From contig OX359202.1 of NCBI GenBank assembly GCA_947172415.1, forward strand, positions 5,132,899 to 5,196,898: 64,000 nt of DNA, read 5' to 3'. Below are positions 21,628 to 32,390 of this stretch, piece by piece. Source of the DNA: Chondrosia reniformis. Taxonomy: Eukaryota; Porifera; Demospongiae; Chondrillida; Chondrillidae. Every line of letters starts with the position of its first letter. Within the stretch, counting starts at the first letter, position 1. The notes below the pieces were generated by a model, which saw nothing but the letters and a program-made list of their open reading frames with translations, had not been told where the DNA came from and ran no database searches. Both the position numbers and the translations under genes were made by a program.

Positions 21628-24600
21628 ATGGCAGAAGAGCAGGCTAGTTTGCTACATAATGTTTCAATACAAGAACCGTTGCAGAATGCGGATCAAAAAG
21701 TTACGCTTCCCCGTAAAGCAAAACGACGAGGGTTGGTAGGAATTGTTTGTCGTAATTAACTGTACTGCAGAAGTAGATTGGTACATCTGAATATATAATT
21801 TGTACAATGCTTAGAGGTATTGCCTTCTTTGCAGGTTAGATTTCAACTTTCTGAAGTACTTTCTGAGGCTTCTGAGGCTCATGTTTCCCAAGCTAAAGTC
21901 TTGTACTCTCTTTTGGTTCATCTTCCTGTTAATAGCCCGAGGAGCAGGTAACGTAGCGGACTGGGATACTGTCTATTGTGCTCTACTGCCCTTTCATTGT
22001 TTACACAAATAATTGAATTATTTTTGTTAAGATGCTACTGTATGTATTGATGTGTTGGTGTACTTTTGGCATCTAATACTTATGGAGCAGCTCATATTGA
22101 GGTTATAAATCCAGTGTCAGAGATTCAGTCACATAAGTATATAAGGTCTATATACTGTATTATCTCTAATATAAGCCTGGGGCTTGTATTTCTCAAACCC
22201 CTCTGAACCTGGGCTTTTATTGGAGACTGGGTTTGTATAAGAGACTGGGCTTTTATTTTTTCAACCCTTCAATTCATATTGGTAAATCAACTTTGTTGGG
22301 ACAATTTCCACGTAAACTATGTATAGAGAGCAGCATGTTTGATAAGTATGAATACCAAAAGTACTTTAGTAGTGTGTCAGTGGGCTTATATTGGGGACTG
22401 GGTTTCTATTTTTTCGATAACTCCTAAAAGTGGGCTTCTATTGGAGACGGGCTTGTATTAGAGACGGGCTTGTATTAGAGACGGGCTTGTATTAGAGACG
22501 GGCTTGTATTAGAGACCTGGGCTTATATAGAGATAATATGGTATGCCCAGTTTTGTGACCCTACTACAGTGGTATTATGACTTAACACTTCTATCTTATA
22601 TGGTATTAGAGGAGTACAATGTGTACAACACTGGTCTGGTTCCAAGCATTTTTTATGAGGTGATTGACGGAAGAGATGCAGAAGGTTTTAAGAGTGTACT
22701 ATGGCAGGCGGCCATTGTGATACTGTCAGTAGTGCTTGTGAGTGAGGATCAAATTAACCACTCTCTCCTTAGTTTTCTACCTTTAGGATCAGACAAAACA
22801 ATTGACCTGGGGTTCTTACTGATTGAATCCAGTTTGATTAGAATATAAAATTATATATTGTTCCTCAATACTGTGTAAACAGGTTTACTGGAGATTATAT
22901 TTTGTGGTATATGGGATAATTTGATAGCCATTTTGAAGGAATTCCTTATGTGTAATTTTATGTCTACAGCAAATTGTTGTTTAATACAGGGAGCCTCATG
23001 GTATGTGTTGTAAACATTGTGTGTAAACATAGTGTGTTTATTTTTGAGTGTTTGTAGGTGTAGTTTGTAGGTGTAGTTTGTAGGTGTAGTTTGCAGTGTG
23101 TCCTCCTTCTACTTTATTGGATGAAGATTTCATTGCCATGTACATTTCTTGATTACTTACAGTGTAAAAGTGTCAGGGAGTGGGTAGCAGGTCTGCTGTA
23201 TGTACGCTGGCGTGGTCTTATAACACAGGGTATTCATAAACTATACTTCAAGGATAAACTCTACTATCAACTCAGTCTTTTGGAAGAAACAATAGACAAT
23301 CCGTAAGAAATTTAGGCTCAACTACATTTCTAATTTTATTTACACATACATATATTGAGTGGTTAGCAGACCTTTCCAGTGACCCAACAGATGTTTAGTA
23401 TGGTTTTATTTCTATTGCTAGTAGTACATATTATTTTTTAGCACTAAAGATTATAAAAATAGCAGCTGTAGCGACATATTTTAATATCCACAACTCAATA
23501 AGTGAGATATAAGTGGATACCAAAGCAGTAACCATAACTCTGTAAAATTATCTCTATGGAATTTTAAATTAGATACTCAGTGTGTTGCTCTTCCCTCTCT
23601 GCCACATTAAGGGATCAGCGAATCACTCAAGACGTGGACAGATTTTGTCTCGAGTTGCAGAACACAGTCCCACAACTTGTGATTGCTCCATTTGTGATTG
23701 TGTACTATTCTTACAAGACATTTGATCTGTGAGTACAAGAGACTCTGTCTGCCGATTGTATGTATTGCTAAAGAAGAGAGACAGAAAGGAGAGATGATGA
23801 TTGTATTCCTTGACCTCAAACATATGCTACACATGAGATGGTATTCCTACGTACACTTGTAAACGTTACAGTAAATCCTGTAACCAGCCGGCTATAACTC
23901 TTAGATTTCCAGAAACACTGGTCTTCAAGGATGTCATTATTTGTAGAACTTTATATTCCAATAGTATGGGTATCTATGGACCAGCAAGTATCTATGCCTT
24001 TGCCATCATTGGAGCTACTTTAAACAAGTTTCTGATGGGGCCTGTGGTAAGGGCAGTTGTTAAACAGGAAGAGAGAGAAGGTCACTTCAGGTACAGTACA
24101 TATGAATAATAATCGATGTGATAATCAAACCACAAGTAATAATCAATCAAACATCATAAAGAGGGAAAAACACGAAAGAAGCAATTGCTGGGAATCGAAC
24201 CCAGGACAGCTGGTTATGACCACCAGTTGCTCTGCCACTGAGCTACAACTGCCACAGCAATGCCCCCCTCATGCTCTCCCTCTTAAGCTAACTACAACTA
24301 ATAATTGGTTTACATTCTTAATCAGTGGTGATTCTCTTCATCAGTACAAGCTGATAGTGGGAGTGGCCATCTTAACCAATGGGTCGCTGGCCACCATCTA
24401 CTACCACTACTTGCGATATTCAAAGAAATCTCATTAAACCATGATTACTACATTTCTGTGTTAATAACAGATGTGCCCTACATACCTATATGTTTACCGC
24501 AACTAATCTGGACACCTTAGTACATTTGCATACGTACATGGTTACTTTGATCTAAACTTTTCACTCATTAAGTTATTATACCCATCTAATTCACTCAATT

Positions 24601-27600
24601 AATCAGGAAATTTGCATAAAATGGATGCAATGCAAGGTCTTGCTATATATACAGTATTTTCTTCCACTGATGTCATGCAGTGTCATTTATCCACTGTACT
24701 GTATAGGTTTCATCATATGCAAGTTCGAGTCAACTCAGAACCAATTGCCTTGTACAGGTTTGTGTTTTTAGCTTTTATCACCTTACCCCCTCCCTCACTG
24801 CACCATCCCCCTCCCTCACTGCACCATCCCCCCTCCCTCACTGCACCATCCCCCCTCCCTCACTGCACCATCCCCCCTCCCTCACTGCACCATCCTTCCT
24901 CCCTCACTGCACCATCCCTCCTCCCTCACTGCACCATCCCTCCTCCCTCACTGCACCATCCCTCCTCCCTCACTGCACCATCCCCCCTCCCTCACTGCAC
25001 CATCCCCTCCCTCACTGCACCATCCCCCTCCCCCACTGCACCATCCCTCCTCCCTCACTGCACCATCCCCCCTCCCTCACTGCACCATCCCCCCTCCCTC
25101 ACTGCACCATCCCTCCTCCCTCACTGCACCATCCCCCTCCCCCACTGCACCATCCCCCTCCCCCACTGCACCATCCCCCCTCCCTCACTGCACCATCCCC
25201 CCTCCCTCACTGCACCATCCCTCCTCCCTCACTGCACCATCCCCCCTCCCTCACTGCACCATCCCTCCTCCCTCACTGCACCATCCCCCTCCCTCACTGC
25301 ACCATCCCCCCTCCCTCACTGCACCATCCCCCCTCCCTCACTGCACCATCCCCCCTCCCTCACTGCACCATCCCCCCTCCCCCACTGCACCATCCCCCTC
25401 CCCCACTGCACCATCCCCCCTCCCTCACTGCACCATCCCCCCTCCCTCACTGCACCATCCCCCTCCCCCACTGCACCATCCCTCCTCCCTCACTGCACCA
25501 TCCCCCCTCCCTCACTGCACCATCCCCCCTCCCTCACTGCACCATCCCCCTCCCCCACTGCACCATCCCCCTCCCCCACTGCACCATCCCCCTCCCCCAC
25601 TGCACCATCCCCCCTCCCCCACTGCACCATCCCCCTCCCCCACTGCACCATCCCCCCTCCCCCACTGCACCATCCCTCCTCCCCCACTGCACCATCCCTC
25701 CTCCCTCACTGCACCATCCCTCCTCCCTCACTGCACCATCCCCCTCCCTCACTGCACCATCCCCCTCCCTCACTGCACCATCCCCCCTCCCTCACTGCAC
25801 CATCCCCCCTCCCTCACTGCACCATCCCCCCTCCCTCACTGCACCATCCCCCCTCCCTCACTGCACCATCCCCCCTCCCCCACTGCACCATCCCCCTCCC
25901 TCACTGCACCATCCTCCTCCCTCACTGCACCATCCCCCTCCCTCACTGCACCATCCCCCTCCCTCACTGCACCACCTCCTCCCTCACTGCACCACCCTGA
26001 GGCCTCTCTCTGCACCATCCCCCTCCCCCACTGCACCATCCCCCCTCCCTCACTGCACCATCCCCCCTCCCTCACTGCACCATCCCCCCTCCCTCACTGC
26101 ACCATCCCCCCTCCCTCACTGCACCATCCCCCCTCTCTCACTGCACCACCCCTCCTCCCTCACTGCACAATCTCCCTCCCTCACTGCACCATCCCTCCTC
26201 CCTCACTGCACCATCCCTCCTCCCCCACTGCACCATCCCTCCTCCCTCACTGCACCACCCCCCTCTCTCACTGCACCATCCTCCTCCCTCACTGCACCAT
26301 CCCCTCCTCCCCCACTGCACCATCCCTCCTCCCTCACTGCACCACCCTGAGGCCTCTTCTCCTCTTTCTATTGTGTAGAGGTGGTAAAGTAGAATCAGAG
26401 AATGCAAAAAGGAGGCTTGGGGTAAGGCCATTGGTTAGCATTGCTGATAGCATTGCTACCACTTTATACACATTAATTCTCAAGCTTTGTAAAACAGGTG
26501 AAGCATTGTAACAACATGGTTTGTGTTTCTTTCCTCAGGAGCTCCTTAGCACACAGTATAGAGTTTTGAATTGGAATCTACCTTTGAACAGTAAGGTTAT
26601 ATTAGCACATTAATATAAGAAATGAATCTAATCAGTAAGTACGTACCATACTAAAATGTTAAAATCACTTATACGTAAATTGTGTCAGTGAGAGAATTAA
26701 TGGATTGAGGCAGCTACAACTATCTTTATTTCCCATAATAGTGATAGTCAATTTCTTAAAAAGTTTAAATAGATAATTTGATAGCTTTGCTTAATTAAAA
26801 AACTGTTGTACAGTAAGACTACTGCAATTATTATATTTAGTGTTTGCTGCTGCTTGTACTGTGTAACTGTTTGTGGTTTATATTTTTGTAGCTTCTGTCA
26901 ACTTTTTTGACTATTTTGGTGCCATATTGAGCTACATACTAATCAGTATTCCAGTGTTCTATCTCGGATGGTATGACCATCTGTCAGCTGTTGAGCTGAG
27001 CTCGCTAGTCAGTAAGGTAGGTTCATCTGTACAGGGGAAACTACCTAATCCGGTTACTTAGCAACACAGGAGATCTAATTTGTCAACAGCTGCTTTAGTT
27101 GGGTAACTAGATTCTTAGGGTTTAAAGTTACATGATATTGTAGAGGTTCATTGTCGAGTCCGACAATTGTAATAAATGATCTGGAGATGGAGCAAATTAC
27201 GCAACAGAAGTATACATGAAAAATCTAATATACCATTTTCCTACATGCTATATGCCTATTCTGTAAAAAGAGCCTATAGGGGAACTAAACCTAAAGAGAG
27301 CTTTAGATGAAGATACAGGAGTCTTTTCTTCCTTCTTTTCCCTTCTTTCATCTTCTTCTCCACTGGGTCAGACAGCCGTTTCTGGGAATTCCACCCTTCA
27401 TCAGTGATCCTGGGAGTCTTTGTCTTTTTCTTTATCTTGATCTTCTGTGAATCCTTGGCTCATGCATAATATACCAAGGACTCATGAAAGATTAAGAAGA
27501 CAAAATTCCCCCTTGTTATTCTACTTCAGCTCACTAATCCTTGTTATTCTACTTCAGCTCACTAATCCTTGTTATTCTACTTCAGCTCACTAATCCTTGT

Positions 27601-30600
27601 TATTCTACTTCAGCTCACTAATCCTTGTTATTCTCACTAATCCTTGTTATTCTACTGTAGAGTTCCTTCATGTCAATCTACTTGATCAATAACTTCACAA
27701 AGCTTATTGATCTGTCAACTAATATGTCAGATCTCATTGGATATACTCACAGGTTAGCTGGACAGGATCAATTATCTAAAATGTTCTTTTAAAGAAAAGG
27801 GGTTTTCCCACTCCAGGATAGGTGAATTACTGCTAGCTTTAACAAAGCTGGACAAAGATGAGTTCTCTAAAAGGAAAAGAGAAGAGAGTGAATCAGAAAG
27901 TTGTGATGGAGACCAAGACGACAGAGAAAATTCATTGTATGGTTCAAATACAAGTTAAAATCTCCAAATATACTTGTGTACATGATGCCCAATGTAAACA
28001 ACTCTAACTTTCACAGTTTCATTCTTATCATGGCATTTGCAATCACTACACAAAATAGGAAGTTGTTAGCATCTTGATGTCCATTGCACACTGTGATGCT
28101 AAGCATCAACAGATGTACTGTCACCACTAAACCACACTGTGTTGTCATTAACTGTCATGTACTTATTTCCAGCCCTGAGGAAGTAGATAATTCAGATCAG
28201 AATGACCAAGTGGCATTGGAGACTATCAACCTGTCATTGTCGCCTCCTCAATGGAAACATCCTATATTGAAAGGTACAACGTGCCTGTATAGAAGGATGG
28301 GGTGTGCTTGTTATTGATATTGTGGTTTAAAGTCTATGTAATTCTGTTCATCATATGTAGATATATCATTCACTTGGAAGAAAGGTTGTAACATCCTGAT
28401 TACGGGTGAGAATGGAACTGGAAAGAGTTCTCTTATTCGTGTATTAGCTGACCTATGGCAGCCATTAGAAGGTAGGCTGTAATACTTTGAATATTGAATA
28501 TATATGTAAGTCTTCCATTTATTTATGAATAGCTACAGTGTAACTTCAAATATCTTCCAAAATACAAATACACATTATATTGAATTGAAACTTAATGATT
28601 TCATTCTGATATTTGTAATGTGTTACAAATGCAGTGTAAGCCAACTCTTAACTTACAGACTTACCATTCGTGAACATAGGCTCATACAAGTGGCATCAGG
28701 AGTATGGTCCAAATGGGATAATGGTCCTACCACAGAAGGTCTATCTCACAAGTGGCTCGTTGGCAGACCAGGTAGGCCTAGCTAGTATAGCACTTTAATG
28801 AGAGCCAATTGTATAGAGCAGCTGCTGGTATTGTGTGAATAGCTAGCTGGGTGGCCTGTATACTCACCTCATATTAGTTTCCAGGGGTCTCTGATGAAAA
28901 AACGTGAGCTAATAACTACAGTACCTGGCCAAGCTAGTGAACATTTGGTTTGCAAAATAAGTATTATTTATAGCTGTAGTTATATATTAGCTCTCATCTT
29001 TTCATCACACACATATATACATTTATTTATGTAAAAGTAGCATCACAGATGATTCATGCATGCGGAGATACATTTGTGCTTTGAGGTCAAACTTAATCAG
29101 ATATAGTCATTTATATACAAAATATGTCAATGTTTAGATTATGTAATTCCTTCTCCTTGTAGATTGCCTTTCCCAGACAAGCTAAGGACAGTGACTACAC
29201 TTGTGATAACACTTACCAAGGTACTGTTAACCTTGTTAGTCTTTACTTACTTTGTGTAACCTGAGTGTTTTGATTTCAATGTTCAACGCAGTATTGAAGC
29301 AATGTATTTTACTTTCACACATACGTACGTACGTATATACAAACTTGTTTTTCTTTTGACTTTATGTAGTTAGAATGGATAGAACTAGTGAAGCACTGCA
29401 GATGACACATTTGGTGAGAATGCCCAAAACAGTAATATACACATGCACTGCACCACATGCATGTACAGACCTTCATATATATACTTTACATAAGATATCT
29501 AAAATCTATCCAAAGGTTTGACCTAAACCTCTATCCAAAGGCTTGACCTAAACCTCTATCCATAGGCTTGACCTAAACCTCTATCCAAAGGCTTGACCTA
29601 AACCTCAACCCAAAGGCTTGACCTAAACCTCTATCCAAAGGCTTGACCTAAACCTCTATCCAAAGGCTTGACCTAAACCTCTATCCAAAGGCTTGACCTA
29701 AACCTCTATCCAAAGGCTTGACCTAAACCTCAAACCAAAGGCTTGACCTAAACCTCAACCCAAAGGCTTGACCTAAACCTCAACCCAAAGGCTTGACCTA
29801 AACCTCAACCCAAAGGCTTGACCTAACCCTCTATCCAAAGGCTTGACCTAAACCTCAAACCAAAGGCTTGACCTAACCCTCTTTCCAAAGGCTTGACCTA
29901 AACCTCAACCCAAAGGCTTAAATTTTAGAGTATACTGTTTATTTTGAATCTCTTGTGTGTAGCTCTATTTGAGGGATCGTCTTGGTGGTAACACTGTTCC
30001 ACTTTCCCTAAACCAAAGCTGGTAAGTCAGATACCTCATGTGGTAATTTGTAAATAATTTCATCTAAATAAATTTATTTATGTGTTGCGGTGCAGCCAAC
30101 TTAAAACTGTATGTATATTTTGTATCATAGGATTAGCTATGGATGCTTCTATATTTATACGCTTCTTCAACTAAATTATGATGGATATTTGACTTATAAG
30201 AGTAGGATTGAAGCCTATAGCTGATATGTTTAACTCAGCAGGTTATCATAACTGCTATTTCCCCTTGTGTACCCAATATTAATTGTGGTTTAACTATCAC
30301 TTACGTAGCTTATTTAGTGTTCTTATCCATTTACATGATCTAGGAGTGACTACATATCTCCTGGAGAAGCTCAGGGCTTGTCCTTTGCCAGACTGTTTTT
30401 TCATAAACCAGATTTTGCAAGTATGTCAGTCGCACACATACGTACATATGTTTACAGTAGCTCCTGTATATATGCACTATATACAGATCATCTAAATACT
30501 TATTCCATATTTCAGATTGACTGTGTTAAATTTAGTTGCCATTTTTAATGATAAACAAGACAATTTGTGGTAATAAAAATGGCAACCCTTGTTCACCTGG

Positions 30601-32159
30601 CAGAACTTTACATTATTTTCAGAACTTTAACCTGACATTGTGCATTTCTTACTGAAGATGACTTGATAAACGCATTAATCACCATTTGCATAACCTAAAA
30701 GCGGTCAATGATAATTCATTGCAGTTGTTACCAGAATGGTGAAAGAACACAATACCTTCTGGTAAGAAATTTGTTTTCAAATGAAGTTGATAGGAAATGC
30801 ATTTGTTCTAGAGGATATGCCTTTCAGGAGAAATGAATTATGGAGCACAAATTTCATTACATTCTGTACTTATTTAATAACTCACAAACACTTTGGTCTC
30901 TTCAATCTTATAATAACTCACAAACACTTTGGTCTCTTCAATCTTATAATAGTCACAAACTAAATTGCACTATATTCAATCAACTGTACCCTACACAGTA
31001 CAAACAAAGTTATTTATGACTTAACACCCTACGGCTGCCTACCCTACAGCTGCCTACCCTACAGCTGCCTACCCTACAGCTGCCTACCCTACAGCTGCCT
31101 ACCCTACAGCTGCCTACCCTACAGCTGCCTACCCTACAGCTGCCTACCCTACAGCTGCCTACCCTACAGCTGCCTACCCTACAGCTGCCTACCCTACAGC
31201 TGCCTACCCTACAGCTGCCTACCCTACAGCTTTTCTCATCATGATGAGAAAAGCTATAGGTTGTATGTAGGTGTACATTACTGTAAAACCCTTAACATTA
31301 TATTTGTAAATACTTGCTCCACACTACTGCACATGTGTAATAATAAACATTTTAGCCACCATAAATGTTAGTGAATGATATCGCATCGCTATTTTCACTA
31401 ACATTAATGGCACGCTATTATTAAGTAGGGGGAAGATGTCACATTTTCATTGTATGCTCCAGTCTTAGATGAAGCTACTAGTTCAATGAGTGAGACAAAA
31501 GAAGAACTGATGTACAGAACACTGAAGATGATGGGTATCACGTATATAAGTATAGGGCACAGATCAACACTACAGCAAGTATGTATGTGCACCCATAATA
31601 CAGGACATTCCAGAGCTAAGCACTAATTTTATTGTTTTATTGAGGGGTGGGATGACAGAAAGGCAAATTCCTTTAAATCTATCAAAGATGTCTATATATT
31701 AGACTTTGTTTCACAGACATTGGTATAATGCCATTCATTCAAAGGCTATAGATTAGATAGTTCATCTGTTGATGAGCATTTTATAGGCAATTATAACAAT
31801 CCCTTAATTATAGTGTAAATAGATTATAATTGAAACTACATGTACGTATGTGTTACTGCATAATAATGTGCAATATAATTGGCTGACTATTTATTGCACC
31901 ATTTCTTAAATGTGCACTACATAATAGAATTACACAATACAAACAGACATGCATCTAATCAACGTGTTGGCCAGCCTTACTTTTGTATATCTAAGAATGA
32001 GTAGAGTTGTGCTGAAGTAATACCATTTGGAGGCACTGTGGGATTCAATGCTAACCAAACGTTCTTCTTCTGCAGTATCATGACAAAGTCATCAAACTCT
32101 CTGATCAGTGTGGAGAGTGGCAAATTAGAGATGTCCCAACAGGTAGTATTGTTCTATAG
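21628..32159 (+). CDS. ABCD4: ABCD4-type ABC half-transporter (lysosomal cobalamin exporter family)
   Basis: Twenty-one exons join in one open frame of 650 residues: 21628-21731, 21835-21947, 22610-22737, 23163-23302, 23612-23728, 23965-24090, 24707-24757, 26379-26421, 26539-26590, 26892-27016, 27661-27752, 27817-27936, 28173-28273, 28361-28471, 28680-28771, 29163-29220, 29370-29413, 29963-30021, 30344-30420, 31463-31578, 32076-32159. Diagnostic parts are IDNPDQRI-QDV and [12 protein letters not shown] in the transmembrane half, Walker [10 protein letters not shown], a Q-loop ([10 protein letters not shown]), signature [13 protein letters not shown], Walker B with LDEATSS, and the H-loop GHR. 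Human ABCD4 (606 aa) moves cobalamin out of lysosomes with LMBRD1. Compared with it, the linker after TM6 is longer and acidic. Acceptors were chosen by phase and conservation. Weakest points are exon 1 and the start. Confidence 0.88.
22430..22530 (+). repeat. Minisatellite, unit GGGCTTGTATTAGAGAC
   Basis: About five units of 17-18 bp lie in the second intron of the ABCD4-like gene, preceded from 22170 by degenerate copies built on GGGCTT(T/G)TATT. Confidence 0.75.
24181..24252 (-). tRNA. tRNA-like sequence (tRNA pseudogene or tRNA-derived element)
   Basis: Read on the minus strand, 72 nt fold as a cloverleaf. The acceptor stem is GCAGTTG/CAATTGC (one G-T pair), followed by TA, a D-arm GCTC/GAGC (A-box TAGCTCAGTGG), and a T-arm CTGGG-TTCGATT-CCCAG carrying a perfect B-box GGTTCGATTCC. 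A TTTTT terminator lies 11 nt downstream (24170-24166). The anticodon arm is odd. The best stem CTGGT/ACCAG leaves the loop GGTCATA, which lacks U33 and would present TCA; opening the last pair gives a 9-nt loop containing TCATAA, as in Met-CAT tRNA. This makes a functional tRNA doubtful. It lies within an intron of the ABCD4-like gene, antisense. Confidence 0.55.
24786..26349. repeat. C-rich 21-23 bp minisatellite, about 70 units
   Basis: Units read CTCCCTCACTGCACCATCCC with length variation in the C-run and C/T exchange. The array fills the intron between exons 7 and 8 of the ABCD4-like gene and ends in a GAGGCCTCT spacer that also occurs inside the array at 26000. On the minus strand each unit carries GGGAGGG and GGGG runs. 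Long open frames on both strands are translation artefacts of the repeat. Confidence 0.97.
27215..27490 (+). repeat. Dispersed intronic repeat, best full copy
   Basis: Starts near AAAATCTAATATACCATTTT and runs through CCTATAGGGGAACTAAACC, a CT-rich stretch, CCACTGGGTCAGACAG and TGTGAATCC. Full or partial relatives lie at 38246-38302, 39355-39575, 45955-46040 (minus), 54728-54852, 56480-56845 (two in tandem) and 58555-58695, mostly in introns. The termini show no clear inverted repeats and no coding capacity. It is probably a short non-autonomous element. Confidence 0.75.
27520..27655. repeat. 28-bp minisatellite in ABCD4-like intron
   Basis: Five to six units containing CCTTGTTATTCTACTTCAGC end directly at the acceptor of the exon starting at 27661. 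The last unit supplies the TTATTCTACTGTAG acceptor itself, so earlier units carry similar decoy acceptors (TTATTCTACTTCAG). Confidence 0.85.
29505..29920. repeat. 25-bp minisatellite in ABCD4-like intron
   Basis: About 17 units carry the core AAAGGCTTGACCTAAACCTC, alternating between CTATCC and CAACCC/CAAACC joins. The array ends 40 bp before the exon at 29963. Confidence 0.9.
31025..31255. repeat. 15-bp minisatellite capped by a perfect 28-bp palindrome
   Basis: About 13 units of CCCTACAGCTGCCTA run to 31227. They end in a perfect inverted repeat from 31228 to 31255 with arms AGCTTTTCTCATCA and its complement and no loop. Both lie in the intron before the Walker B exon of the ABCD4-like gene. 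Confidence 0.93.
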
Positions 32160-32390
32160 CTTTTTAGAGTTTTATTAGAGGTCTCTTCATTACTTTATTA
32201 TTCTTTATTACTGTAGTCGCCAATTTAAAGTGATTTTAGCTTTGTATTTTTAATATGTATACATTCATTCATCCAATGAATTGACGTCAGCATCGGTGTG
32301 TCGGTAAACCACGCCTACGGACTTTCGCCGCAGTGATTATTTACTTCGCGATCACCTTCGGCCTTATCAACTTCTTCAGTATTCGTGAAA

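Noticed and set aside
24181-24252. Reading the tRNA-like unit as an opal suppressor able to read the TGA in the reverse transcriptase
   Set aside because: TCA appears only under one alignment of an abnormal loop lacking U33, and a single C-to-T change explains the TGA more simply.
24612-26000. Long plus-strand open frame of proline/threonine/serine repeats, and long glycine-rich frames on the minus strand
   Set aside because: They are produced by the 21-23 bp minisatellite in the ABCD4-like intron; the true exon 7 ends at 24757 and the frame has no conserved sequence.
29374-29405. Alternative exon phase giving [11 protein letters not shown] in the ABCD4-like gene
   Set aside because: It meets a stop before any donor; the phase giving [12 protein letters not shown] joins both neighbours in frame and agrees with the family.
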